A DNA stretch of 10,929 bases from Desulfobacteraceae bacterium (GTDB lineage Bacteria; Desulfobacterota; Desulfobacteria; Desulfobacterales; Desulfosarcinaceae), in contig JALVQM010000074.1 of the NCBI GenBank assembly GCA_027025615.1, positions 1 to 10,929 on the forward strand, read 5' to 3'. Every line of letters starts with the position of its first letter. Within the stretch, counting starts at the first letter, position 1. Position numbers and translations under genes: made by a program. The notes below the pieces were generated by a model that worked only from the letters and a program-made list of their open reading frames with translations, was not told where the DNA came from and did no database searches. Below, piece after piece: positions 1 through 7,120 of this stretch.

Positions 1-236
1 TAAAGTTCAACTACACCGCCCAGGTAGCAATCAAACCGCCCACTTTCGTAGCCTTTGTCAACCATCCGGAGGCAGTCCACTTTTCCTACCAGCGCTATTT
101 ACTGAACCAGATAAGAGAGGCTGCCCGGTTTGACATGACTCCGGTAAAATTGATTTTCCGGCGCAAAACAGGGCGGCGAAATTATGCTGAATCCAAGAGC
201 AAGGGATCACGCCGTCGCAAGGCCAAACGGCGTTGA
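1..236 (+). CDS. der: GTPase Der (EngA), C-terminal fragment
   Basis: This is the last 77 residues of a protein that enters from the left edge, read from base 3 to the TGA at 234-236. Der is a double-GTPase-domain protein that binds the 50S ribosomal subunit and helps its assembly. The fragment matches the end of the C-terminal KH-like domain: KFNYTAQVAIKPPTFVAFVN, then HPEAVHFSYQRYLLNQIRE, then the closing TPVKLIFRRK. It ends in a very basic tail (GSRRRKAKRR), a common Der ending. Both GTPase domains lie outside the window, so intactness cannot be judged. rarA follows 55 bp downstream on the same strand with no clear terminator or promoter between them, so co-transcription is plausible. Confidence 0.93.
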   Translation, partial: KFNYTAQVAIKPPTFVAFVNHPEAVHFSYQRYLLNQIREAARFDMTPVKLIFRRKTGRRNYAESKSKGSRRRKAKRR

Positions 237-291
237 TTACCCATATCGTTAAAAATTCTGGTATCGGACAAATCATTGCAAGGTGGCAGAC

Positions 292-1650
292 GTGGATTTG
301 TTCAAAGAAAATGAAAACCATGAGCCAAGCCTGGAAGGTCCCCTGGCAGACAGGATGCGGCCGAGATCTCTTTCAGAGTTTATCGGTCAGGATAAAATCA
401 TGGGACCGGGCAGCCTGCTGCGGCGTGCCATAGACGCTGATCGGCTTTTTTCCATGATTCTGTGGGGACCGCCCGGCTGTGGCAAGACCACCCTGGCACG
501 GCTCATGGCACGCCAAACAAGTTCCAACTTCGTACATTTTTCGGCGGTACTGTCCGGGGTCAAGCAGATTCGCCAGGTTATTGATGAAGCCCGGCGTACA
601 CGACGGGTTCATCGTCGGGCCACTGTGCTTTTCGTCGATGAAATTCACCGTTTCAACAAGTCCCAGCAGGATGCTTTCCTGCACCATGTTGAAAGCGGCC
701 TGATAACCCTGATCGGAGCCACAACTGAAAATCCTTCATTCGAGGTTATAGCTCCCCTGTTGTCTCGCTGCCGGGTAATCAGGTTTGAACCGTTGAACAG
801 GGACCAGTTGCTCACTATCGTAAAAAAAGCCCTGGCTGACCGGCAGCGGGGCCTTGGCAAGCATAAGCTTAACATCAGCCCCAAAGCGCTGGAACACCTT
901 GTACGCCTTGCCGACGGTGATGCCCGGGCCGCCCTAAACAACCTGGAACTTGCCGCCATCTATGTCATGTCCAGGCAACAGCCATCGGACTCCATTGAAA
1001 TAGAAGACCTGGAGGCAGCCCTGGCCGCCAAGGCTCCGCGTTATGACAAAAGCGGAGATCAGCATTACGACCTGATCTCGGCCTTTCACAAGAGCCTGCG
1101 GGGCAGCGATCCGGACGCTTCCCTCTACTGGCTGGCACGAATGCTGACAGCCGGTGAAGATCCTTTATACATCGCCCGCCGGATGGTACGTTTTGCCAGC
1201 GAAGACGTGGGCAATGCCGATCCATACGCCTTGCAACATGCCCTGTCAGCCATGGAGGCGTATCGCTTCCTCGGATCTCCGGAAGGTGAGTTGGCCTTGG
1301 CCCAGGCAGCGGTTTACCTGGCCACAGCTCCCAAAAGCAACACAGTTTACAAGGCCTTTTCCCGGGTTGTCCAGGTTGCCGGCAAAACCGGCAGCCTCCC
1401 GGTGCCACTGCATATCCGTAACGCGCCCACAGGGTTAATGCGCCAAATGGGACACGGCAAGGGATACAAGTACGCCCATGATTATGATGGCGGTTTCATA
1501 CCCCAGCATTATCTACCGGAACAGCTCCAGGGAAACCTCTACTATTTCCCCAAAAACGTAGGCTACGAAAAAACAATCAAGCAACGCCTCGATCACTGGC
1601 GCAGTCTGATCCAAAAAAACCAGGAAAACAAGGCCAAGCAGGATTCATAA
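292..1650 (+). CDS. rarA: Replication-associated recombination protein A (RarA/MgsA), AAA+ ATPase
   Basis: RarA is a cytoplasmic clamp-loader-like AAA+ ATPase that acts at stalled replication forks and on SSB-coated DNA ends. The 452-residue product has the usual family length. Visible motifs are the N-terminal PLADRMRPRSLSEFIGQ, Walker A GPPGCGKTT (about 59-67), Walker B LFVDEIHRF (113-121), sensor 1 IGATTENPSF (141-150) and a likely arginine finger in LLSRC (R159). The C-terminal half carries the family hallmarks ASEDVGNADP and the ending with YKYAHDYDGGFIPQHYLPE. I chose the GTG at 292 because AAGGTGG sits 5 nt before it and it gives the typical MDLF start. The in-frame GTG at 283 is possible but has a poorer ribosome site. 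The gene converges on the minus-strand cluster. Confidence 0.95.
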   Translation: MDLFKENENHEPSLEGPLADRMRPRSLSEFIGQDKIMGPGSLLRRAIDADRLFSMILWGPPGCGKTTLARLMARQTSSNFVHFSAVLSGVKQIRQVIDEARRTRRVHRRATVLFVDEIHRFNKSQQDAFLHHVESGLITLIGATTENPSFEVIAPLLSRCRVIRFEPLNRDQLLTIVKKALADRQRGLGKHKLNISPKALEHLVRLADGDARAALNNLELAAIYVMSRQQPSDSIEIEDLEAALAAKAPRYDKSGDQHYDLISAFHKSLRGSDPDASLYWLARMLTAGEDPLYIARRMVRFASEDVGNADPYALQHALSAMEAYRFLGSPEGELALAQAAVYLATAPKSNTVYKAFSRVVQVAGKTGSLPVPLHIRNAPTGLMRQMGHGKGYKYAHDYDGGFIPQHYLPEQLQGNLYYFPKNVGYEKTIKQRLDHWRSLIQKNQENKAKQDS

Positions 1651-1762
1651 CAGGTAGTTAAAGCTGATTCCCAAAGCAAAAGCAATCATGCCGGGCAGCA
1701 GTGAATAACAAGAAAATACAAATCGGCTCAGCCGGGTAACATGCAAATACTTTGGGAGCTAA
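1651..1762. other. Convergent intergenic gap between rarA and the minus-strand cluster
   Basis: This 112-bp gap separates two convergent transcripts. I see no hairpin followed by a T run on either strand. The minus strand has a short open frame with a hydrophobic translation (see rejected items), but no good ribosome site. Confidence 0.5.
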
Positions 1763-2128
1763 TCAAAGCCAAACCCCCAGGCTGCGGAACCTTTCCCGCT
1801 CCACACCTCTTTCAAAAATTATTCGCATCGCCCGGTTACGGGGTGGGATGTTGTAGAAAAAAAGAACTACCGTGATTGTCATCACCGTGTTTTCAAACAG
1901 CGGTCCGTAGCCAAACAGGGGATTGACGGCCAAAAGCAGGAGAGCAACGGCCAGGGCCAGCATGCGTTGGTTAGAGACGGCCAGATTTTCCCGAACTGCT
2001 TCAAATTCCAGGGCCGACAATTCAGGAAAGGCTTCTGCTGTCAAGCGGTCCAGACTCTTTCCCCTTATTTTGTAAAATATCCCAAGAGCAATACTGCCGG
2101 CTAAAAAAACCAGGTTACTCCAACCCAT
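1763..2128 (-). CDS. Small membrane protein of unknown function
   Basis: This 121-residue protein is not recognised as a named family. Three hydrophobic stretches are visible at about residues 2-19, 56-68 and 81-93. Between the first two lies a charged, probably helical segment (RGKSLDRLTAEAFPELSALEFEAVREN). The C-terminal tail is strongly basic (PPRNRAMRIIFERGVERERFR), suggesting that end is cytoplasmic. The ATG at 2128 is preceded by CGGAG at good spacing. It lies 82 bp downstream of the transporter gene on the same strand, with a strong hairpin but no T run between them, so it may be the last, more weakly expressed gene of the transporter operon. Its place suggests a link to the transporter, but the sequence does not show a function. 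Confidence 0.7.
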   Translation of the reverse strand: MGWSNLVFLAGSIALGIFYKIRGKSLDRLTAEAFPELSALEFEAVRENLAVSNQRMLALAVALLLLAVNPLFGYGPLFENTVMTITVVLFFYNIPPRNRAMRIIFERGVERERFRSLGVWL

Positions 2129-2151
2129 CTTTTGCTCCGTTGCTTTATCCA

Positions 2152-2187
2152 GGTATCATTGCCCCGCTTAGGCAGGGCAATGATACC
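2152..2187 (-). terminator. 13-bp perfect hairpin after the transporter gene (3' stabiliser or weak terminator)
   Basis: GGTATCATTGCCC (2152-2164) pairs perfectly with GGGCAATGATACC (2175-2187) across a 10-nt loop. It starts about 24 nt beyond the transporter stop codon in the direction of transcription. On the minus strand the stem is followed by TGGATAAAGC, with no U tract. A classical intrinsic terminator is therefore unlikely. A 3' RNA-stability element or partial terminator that lowers expression of the 121-residue gene fits better. Confidence 0.6.
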
Positions 2188-2210
2188 CCTCTTAACTAAA
2201 CACCTTGATG

Positions 2211-3794
2211 CTATCCGACAGCAATATTGGGAATTGTCATCCCGTGATGGAAAAGGTAGGCAATGATTATCGCCACCGGAATAATAAACAGGAACAAGGC
2301 CACGAAATAGACCCAGACCATCCGTCCGAACTTGGCTTCAGCCAGCTTACTGAAGTCGGTTATGATGCCAAGGCTCATGAAGGTGAGCATGAAAAACAGC
2401 TTCCGCAGTCCTTTTTCCACCGGAACTGCTCCTGACTTGGCCGCCTTGAGCACATGCATGCCCTCGGGTGCCCCGGCGCCATTGAGGAAAAATACTGCCA
2501 GGTAAATAAACCAGGCGGCAAAATAGCCCAGGACAAACTTTGGAAACCGGTGCCAGACTTCCGAGGCCATGACCGTCTCGCCCGGCCGGCGATCGATCTT
2601 GTATACCCAGACCATGGCCAGCACGAAAGCCCACAGTCCGATAAACATGTCGATCCAGACCTTGGTCATTACGGCCGAGGTGGTGATCACCCCTTCCGGC
2701 CATTTTACCTGTCCGTTGGTTTCAACTTCCACCTTGTTACGTAAAAATTCATCCAGCAGGTCACCTGCCGCCGCGTCTGCCCCGTCGGTCTTGACCGCCA
2801 TACCCATGGCTGAACCGGCCACCAGAGGATCACCCGTTCCTGGCCAGACATGGGTAAAAAAGCCGGGCAGGACAACAAGTTCTATAACCGCCCAGACAAC
2901 AACCAGAGCCGAAACCATGATGGAAACCACAGGCTTGGCCCTTACCGCACCACCGGTGGCCACGGCTGCCGATACACCGCAGATCGATATCCCTGACCCA
3001 AGAACGGCTGCAGTTTTGCGCGGAAGTTTAAATATTCTACGCGAAATAAGGTAAACACCGGGCCAGAAGATCATGTAGGCCACGATCGTAGCCACGGCAC
3101 CGGCGAAAAACAAATGCCCGGTCAAACCGGCCATCTGGTGTCCCAGTTTGGCGGAGGTAGCCGCCGCCTTGATGGGAAGGTACCCGACTTTGACACCCAG
3201 AAAAACAATGGCGGTCTTGATAAACCATTCGGGCTTGGCAGCTTCACTCAGGTAGCTTGCAAAGCCCTTGAAGAAATTACCGATGATAAGACCGATAATC
3301 AGGGCCAGGATGAACGATGCCCCCCCGCCAAGGGATAAAGCGAAATTCAGTCCGTATTTGTGCCAATTGGTCTTGTTGGCCGCAAAGAAGGCATGATGGC
3401 CGATAAACCAGGTGGCAATGGTCAAAAAATAAATAATTGTCCAGCCGACCAGATAGCGCTTCATGTCCCACTTCATACAATAGGCCCCGATACCGGTGGC
3501 AATGGTGAAGATTACGTAGGTCCATATTATACTCCACCATCCCAGACTCTTGTAAAAAGCCTTGGCAGTGAGAGAATACTTACCACCCAGTGCGTAAAAA
3601 GCATGACCGATTGCACCTGTTCCACCTTCAGGCACGTTAAAAACCCATTTTTTGGGATAAACTGCCCACCCGACCAGGTCTACGCCGGTAATGGACAGCA
3701 AACCCAGTCCGAAAAAGAAAAGCCCCATCCAGACAGCCCACCAATCTTCCTGGGAAAGCATGCCTGAATACCATTTTCGATTGACAGATGTCAT
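2211..3794 (-). CDS. Putative sulfate exporter (PSE/YeiH, UPF0324) family transporter, extended form
   Basis: This 527-residue polytopic inner-membrane protein resembles the YeiH/UPF0324 family, annotated as putative sulfate exporters; the substrate is not proven for most members. Family-like stretches are AIVFLGVKVGYLPIKA (about 195-210) and the glycine-rich LGSGISICGVSAAVAT (265-280), a core motif of these proteins. It is much longer than the usual 330-360 residues. An extra region of about 150 residues at the N-terminus has several hydrophobic segments (about 18-36, 87-105, 114-133), and a hydrophilic loop lies at about 332-370. The ATG at 3794 has a strong ribosome site, GGGAGG, 7 nt upstream. 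Two small-protein genes precede it and a membrane protein follows. A sigma-54 promoter upstream of the cluster suggests inducible control. Transport of sulfate, sulfite or another sulfur anion is an inference from the family name and context. Confidence 0.85.
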   Translation of the reverse strand: MTSVNRKWYSGMLSQEDWWAVWMGLFFFGLGLLSITGVDLVGWAVYPKKWVFNVPEGGTGAIGHAFYALGGKYSLTAKAFYKSLGWWSIIWTYVIFTIATGIGAYCMKWDMKRYLVGWTIIYFLTIATWFIGHHAFFAANKTNWHKYGLNFALSLGGGASFILALIIGLIIGNFFKGFASYLSEAAKPEWFIKTAIVFLGVKVGYLPIKAAATSAKLGHQMAGLTGHLFFAGAVATIVAYMIFWPGVYLISRRIFKLPRKTAAVLGSGISICGVSAAVATGGAVRAKPVVSIMVSALVVVWAVIELVVLPGFFTHVWPGTGDPLVAGSAMGMAVKTDGADAAAGDLLDEFLRNKVEVETNGQVKWPEGVITTSAVMTKVWIDMFIGLWAFVLAMVWVYKIDRRPGETVMASEVWHRFPKFVLGYFAAWFIYLAVFFLNGAGAPEGMHVLKAAKSGAVPVEKGLRKLFFMLTFMSLGIITDFSKLAEAKFGRMVWVYFVALFLFIIPVAIIIAYLFHHGMTIPNIAVG

Positions 3795-3862
3795 AGATTT
3801 TCCTCCCTTGCCTGTACCGCAGCATTTTTCTATGGCTGCAGCACATTTTCTTTACCTCAAGA

Positions 3863-4105
3863 TTAACCTCTTACTTCCACGATCCGGTTGAAATAATGCT
3901 GCGCGTATTGGCGTATCCACTGGGGTATGGTTGCATTGTTGAAGGCCATGAAAACTTTTTTCACCTGCCCGCTGTCTACCAGGCGCATGGATCGCATCTT
4001 CGTTGCCAGGGTAATGTCCAGTTGTTCCAGGGTGGGCGCTTGCACTTTAAGCAGTTCGTTTTCCGCCACCCAGTCCTTGCCGTTATGGCTGATTATCATT
4101 TCCAT
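3863..4105 (-). CDS. Small soluble protein of unknown function (possibly DUF5395-like)
   Basis: This 80-residue protein has no signal peptide or membrane segment. It begins MEMIISHNGKDWVAENELL, a beta-strand-like start, continues with TLEQLDITLATKMRS and ends QWIRQYAQHYFNRIVEVRG. The pattern recalls small proteins listed as DUF5395, but that is from memory and uncertain. I chose the ATG at 4105 because GAGG lies 6 nt before it. An upstream in-frame ATG at 4141 lies inside the stop region of the preceding gene and lacks a good site. It sits 35 bp after the 59-residue membrane protein gene and 68 bp before the transporter gene, so the three are very likely one operon. A role as a cytoplasmic partner of the transporter is only a guess from position. 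Confidence 0.75.
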   Translation of the reverse strand: MEMIISHNGKDWVAENELLKVQAPTLEQLDITLATKMRSMRLVDSGQVKKVFMAFNNATIPQWIRQYAQHYFNRIVEVRG

Positions 4106-4140
4106 GGCTAACCTCGATTCATCTATTCTGCTTCCATGCA

Positions 4141-4320
4141 TTATTTAAGAATTGACGTGGGAACTATAAATAATCCGATTACCAGGACAACGATTGCAAT
4201 CACGAAAGACCAGACAACCAGCTTGGTCTCCACCGGGTCCCAGGGCTCGGCATCGGCCAGAACGTCTTCTGCTTCGTACTGGCCACCGGTCAATGCACCT
4301 TGTTCCTTTTCCGTTGACAT
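4141..4320 (-). CDS. 59-residue single-TM protein, first gene of the transporter operon
   Basis: This short gene reads MSTEKEQGALTGGQYEAEDV, then an acidic linker (LADAEPWDPVETK), then one strong transmembrane helix (about residues 34-54, LVVWSFVIAIVVLVIGLFIV), and ends PTSILK. It encodes 59 residues and stops with TAA at 4141-4143. The ribosome site AGGAGG, 4 nt before the ATG, is one of the best in the window and strongly supports translation. The N-terminal half is acidic and probably cytoplasmic. It is the first gene after the sigma-54 promoter and lies upstream of the 80-residue protein and the transporter, so a small accessory subunit or stability partner of the transporter is a reasonable inference. 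I do not recognise a named family. Confidence 0.85.
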   Translation of the reverse strand: MSTEKEQGALTGGQYEAEDVLADAEPWDPVETKLVVWSFVIAIVVLVIGLFIVPTSILK

Positions 4321-4434
4321 AATTCCTCCTTTCAGAAATGTGATGTTGGCTTAACAGGTTTTTAAACAAGCTTAAGACGATATGATCTTGTCCCCGGCCT
4401 CAGGGGCATTTTATTGCTGCCCGATTAGAAACTG

Positions 4435-4450
4435 AGCAAAATGCATACCA
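4435..4450 (-). promoter_or_regulatory. Sigma-54 (RpoN) -24/-12 promoter for the transporter operon
   Basis: On the minus strand the sequence is TGGTATGCATTTTGCT. It fits the RpoN consensus TGGCACG-N4-TTGCW with two changes in the -24 box and a perfect -12 box. GG (4449-4448) and GC (4437-4436) are separated by exactly 10 nt. The predicted start is near 4424, about 100 nt upstream of the first gene's ATG. The divergent neighbour encodes a GAFTGAD-bearing sigma-54 activator. Confidence 0.75.
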
Positions 4451-4511
4451 CGACGCCCTGGCGATATTTTGCTATATTTTCAGTACAATAAAAACTGTAT
4501 CATCCTGAAGG

Positions 4512-4529
4512 TGCTAACTCCTGTTAGCA
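4512..4529. promoter_or_regulatory. Perfect palindrome, probable enhancer site for the NtrC-type regulator
   Basis: TGCTAAC-TCCT-GTTAGCA is a perfect 7-bp inverted repeat with a 4-bp spacer. Its centre is about 96 bp upstream of the start predicted for the sigma-54 promoter at 4435-4450, a standard distance for an upstream activator site. A further half-site, GTTGGCA, lies at 4544-4550. Binding by the adjacent regulator is inferred from position and symmetry. Confidence 0.6.
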
Positions 4530-4545
4530 GTCAATGAATTCCTGT

Positions 4546-4560
4546 TGGCACCTTTAAGGC
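4546..4560 (+). promoter_or_regulatory. Possible sigma-54 promoter facing the sensor kinase gene (weak)
   Basis: TTGGCAC at 4545-4551 is an ideal -24 box. GG (4547-4548) is followed by GC (4559-4560) after exactly 10 nt. The -12 box reads AAGGC instead of TTGC, which weakens the case, and the -24 box overlaps the degenerate half-site GTTGGCA. It may be an autoregulatory promoter or only an activator half-site. Confidence 0.3.
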
Positions 4561-4687
4561 GTCTACGGCCAGACCGCTGGGTCCGGTCACTTGTTTTAGT
4601 TTGAAACCAAACCCGGGCTTGTGGTAGCTTTCCAGAACGAAACAGAAAGATGATAGACAAGAACTAAACCGGCAGGAAGAAAAGGTT

Positions 4688-7120
4688 ATGGCCGAAAAAA
4701 AATTCAGCCTCCAGACACGGTTCCTGATGGGATTGGCAGCATTTGCCATCGCTATGGGGGTAGCTTTTGGAGCAATTCTCTATTTTCACCTTCGATCGGT
4801 GATGATCCAGGAAGTAAGTGACAAAGCCAACCTGATCCTGGCCGAAGCCGATGCCATCCAGGATTACGTCCGCCGAGATCTGCGGCCGGCCATGTTCGAT
4901 GTACTGCCGCCGGACAAGTTTATCATCAAGGCCATGTCGTCTTCATATATTTCACGGAGGGTGATCCAGCGCCTGAACGTTCATCCGGCCCATTATTACT
5001 ATCGCAGGGTAGCCGTCAATGCACGTAACCCCGAATCCATGCCCAGAGACATTGAACTGCGCCTTATAGATTACTTTCAAAAACATCCCGATACGGCTCG
5101 CTGGGAAGGCACTGAAATTATTGAAAATGAACGTTACCACCTCAGCGCCCGTCCGGTAATTTATGCATCCAGCTGCATGCGCTGTCATGGATCTCCTGCC
5201 GACGCCCCCAAGGAATTGATCCAGCAATACGGAAACAAGCGCGGTTTTGGATACCAGGTGGGTAAAATCAGCGGGCTGGTGATAGCCGGTTTCCCGGTAC
5301 GCAGCACCATTAACCAGCTGGTTGATATAACCTTCGGCTACTTGATTATGTATCTTACCGGGATGGTTTTTTTCTTTGCCCTGATAAGCATTTATTTCAA
5401 CAAGCTGGTGGTCCACAATCTACACCGGCTTACCGGGGTCTTCCGGCAGCATTTTTCAGATACCAGGGAAATCAGTATCCTGGATCGACTAAGTACCAAG
5501 GATGAAATAGAAGGCCTCCTGGGAGGAATGCAGGAACTTGTCCGGAATCTGTTCAAGGCCAGAAAGCAGTTGGAAGACTATACCGCCAATCTTGAAAACA
5601 TGGTTGCTGAACGCACAAGCGAACTTAAAAGAGAAGCCGACCGTCATAAGACCGACGTGCACCTGTTCGTCAAAGTCCTGGAAGGTTTAAACCGGTCAAC
5701 TACCCGCCAGGACCTGATTCATTACGCCATCGGACAGCTGGCAAGGCGTTTTAAGGCCAAGCACATAGACTATTTCTGCACCGTGGTATCCCATCAGATC
5801 GTCTCCTGGCCCGACCGTAATTGCTCTGCCTCAATGCCTGCCAATTGGCAGGAGATAATGTCCCGGGACAGGGTCGAGCTGTCAGGCAGGCGAGTCTGCT
5901 TTCCTGTTAAATCCCAGGACTGTCAATGGGGCCTGTTGTGCATGGAATGGGAACACCCCTTGAGAATCGACCGGCAAACCACAGACGTCCTGCTGGCTGT
6001 CGGCCAGCAGCTCGGCATGGCCCTTGAAAACATCCAGGCCATCCGGGATCTGACCATGCAAAAAGATATGCTCCAGTCGGTTTTTGAAAGTATTTCCGAC
6101 CCTCTGCTGCTTCTCGACAGCCGGGGGCGAATCCTGATGACCAACCGTTCAGGTTACGTGCATACTACCAAAACCGATGATGGCATCCTCCTGCTGGACG
6201 ATAAATGGCAACAACACCTGGGACTGAATCTTGATGATGCAGGAAAGGCCAACGTAATTAAAAACTGTTTCCGCCAAAACCGGCCCTGGTCGAAAAACAT
6301 AGTTTTACCCGACCGGCGCTCTTTCCGGGTCAGTGTTTATCCGGTGTCCGGTTACCAGTCCCGGCATGATTGTGTGGTAATGTATCTGCGGGAAAATACA
6401 ACTGAAAAACAGATGCTGGACCGGCTCCAACAGGCCGAAAAACTCAGTGCCGTGGGACAACTGGCTGCCGGCCTGGCCCACGAAATCAACAATCCGCTGG
6501 GAACCATTCAATGCTACACCGATTTGCTGACCAATCAGATTTCAGACAAGCAGTCCCTGGACGATCTGGGCATTATCGCAAAACACACCCGCCTGGCCCA
6601 GGACGTCCTCAACCGGCTTTTAAACTTTGCCCGACCCAAAGCCTGCGTTACTGAAAAATGCGACCTGAATACGGTCGTCGACAACGCCGGCAAGGTTTTC
6701 AAGGTTCAATCCGGCTCCAAGAATATCAAACTGGAAATCGATCTTGCCCCCGGGCTTCCCCAGATCAGGGGTGATGCAGGTGCAATCGAACAGATTCTTA
6801 CCAACCTGTGGCTGAACGCTTTTGATGCCGTTGAACCCGAAACGGGATTCATCGAGTTCAGTACCGGCCTGTCAGAAGACACCCGCTTTGTAATCCTTAA
6901 GGTCAGGGACAATGGTCCGGGTATAGAAGAACAGTGCCTGGATCGTATCTTCGACCCCTTCTTTACCACCAAAAAAGTCGGCAAAGGTACCGGTCTGGGT
7001 CTGGCCGTGGTTTACGGGATCATGCAGGAACTCACGGGGCGGATAGAAATGGAAAACCGGCAAGGTGCGATTTTTACATTGTATTTTCCTGTCTGGGATG
7101 GAAACAATCATGAACAATGA
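4688..7120 (+). CDS. Membrane sensor histidine kinase with periplasmic c-type heme (Tll0287/DUF3365-like) domain
   Basis: This 810-residue sensor phosphorylates the response regulator encoded just downstream. In order it has TM1 (about 11-33), a periplasmic domain (about 38-212) with a heme-c attachment motif CMRCH (163-167), TM2 (about 213-237), a HAMP-like segment and coiled coil (about 240-320), a GAF-like region (about 325-450), a PAS-like region (about 460-570), and a HisKA domain with H598 in GLAHEINNP. The ATPase domain shows N710 (NLWLNAFDAVE), DNGPGI (741-746), DPFFTTK and GKGTGLGL (765-772). The sensor region resembles Tll0287-like/DUF3365 domains, so redox state or a small gas or sulfur ligand at the heme is the likely signal (inference). 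AAGG precedes the ATG closely. It is transcribed divergently from the transporter operon and overlaps the regulator gene by 11 bp. Confidence 0.92.
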   Translation: MAEKKFSLQTRFLMGLAAFAIAMGVAFGAILYFHLRSVMIQEVSDKANLILAEADAIQDYVRRDLRPAMFDVLPPDKFIIKAMSSSYISRRVIQRLNVHPAHYYYRRVAVNARNPESMPRDIELRLIDYFQKHPDTARWEGTEIIENERYHLSARPVIYASSCMRCHGSPADAPKELIQQYGNKRGFGYQVGKISGLVIAGFPVRSTINQLVDITFGYLIMYLTGMVFFFALISIYFNKLVVHNLHRLTGVFRQHFSDTREISILDRLSTKDEIEGLLGGMQELVRNLFKARKQLEDYTANLENMVAERTSELKREADRHKTDVHLFVKVLEGLNRSTTRQDLIHYAIGQLARRFKAKHIDYFCTVVSHQIVSWPDRNCSASMPANWQEIMSRDRVELSGRRVCFPVKSQDCQWGLLCMEWEHPLRIDRQTTDVLLAVGQQLGMALENIQAIRDLTMQKDMLQSVFESISDPLLLLDSRGRILMTNRSGYVHTTKTDDGILLLDDKWQQHLGLNLDDAGKANVIKNCFRQNRPWSKNIVLPDRRSFRVSVYPVSGYQSRHDCVVMYLRENTTEKQMLDRLQQAEKLSAVGQLAAGLAHEINNPLGTIQCYTDLLTNQISDKQSLDDLGIIAKHTRLAQDVLNRLLNFARPKACVTEKCDLNTVVDNAGKVFKVQSGSKNIKLEIDLAPGLPQIRGDAGAIEQILTNLWLNAFDAVEPETGFIEFSTGLSEDTRFVILKVRDNGPGIEEQCLDRIFDPFFTTKKVGKGTGLGLAVVYGIMQELTGRIEMENRQGAIFTLYFPVWDGNNHEQ

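Noticed and set aside
1645..1746. Minus-strand 33-codon frame with a hydrophobic translation ending in LLPGMIAFALGISFNYLL
   Set aside because: It would need a TTG start with no clear ribosome site and overlaps the end of rarA. It looks protein-like but cannot be supported without homologues.
3863..4141. Longer 92-residue version of the 80-residue protein starting at 4141
   Set aside because: The extra 12 residues run through the ribosome-site region GAGG and overlap the previous stop codon; the ATG at 4105 has the better start signal.
4391..4408. CCCC/GGGG hairpin followed by CATTTTAT as a plus-strand terminator
   Set aside because: No plus-strand gene ends upstream of it; the stem is only 4 bp and it lies in the predicted 5' leader of the minus-strand operon.
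4459..4472. TGGCGATATTTTGC on the plus strand as a sigma-54 promoter
   Set aside because: The GG and GC are separated by 9 nt instead of 10, a spacing that normally abolishes RpoN promoter activity.
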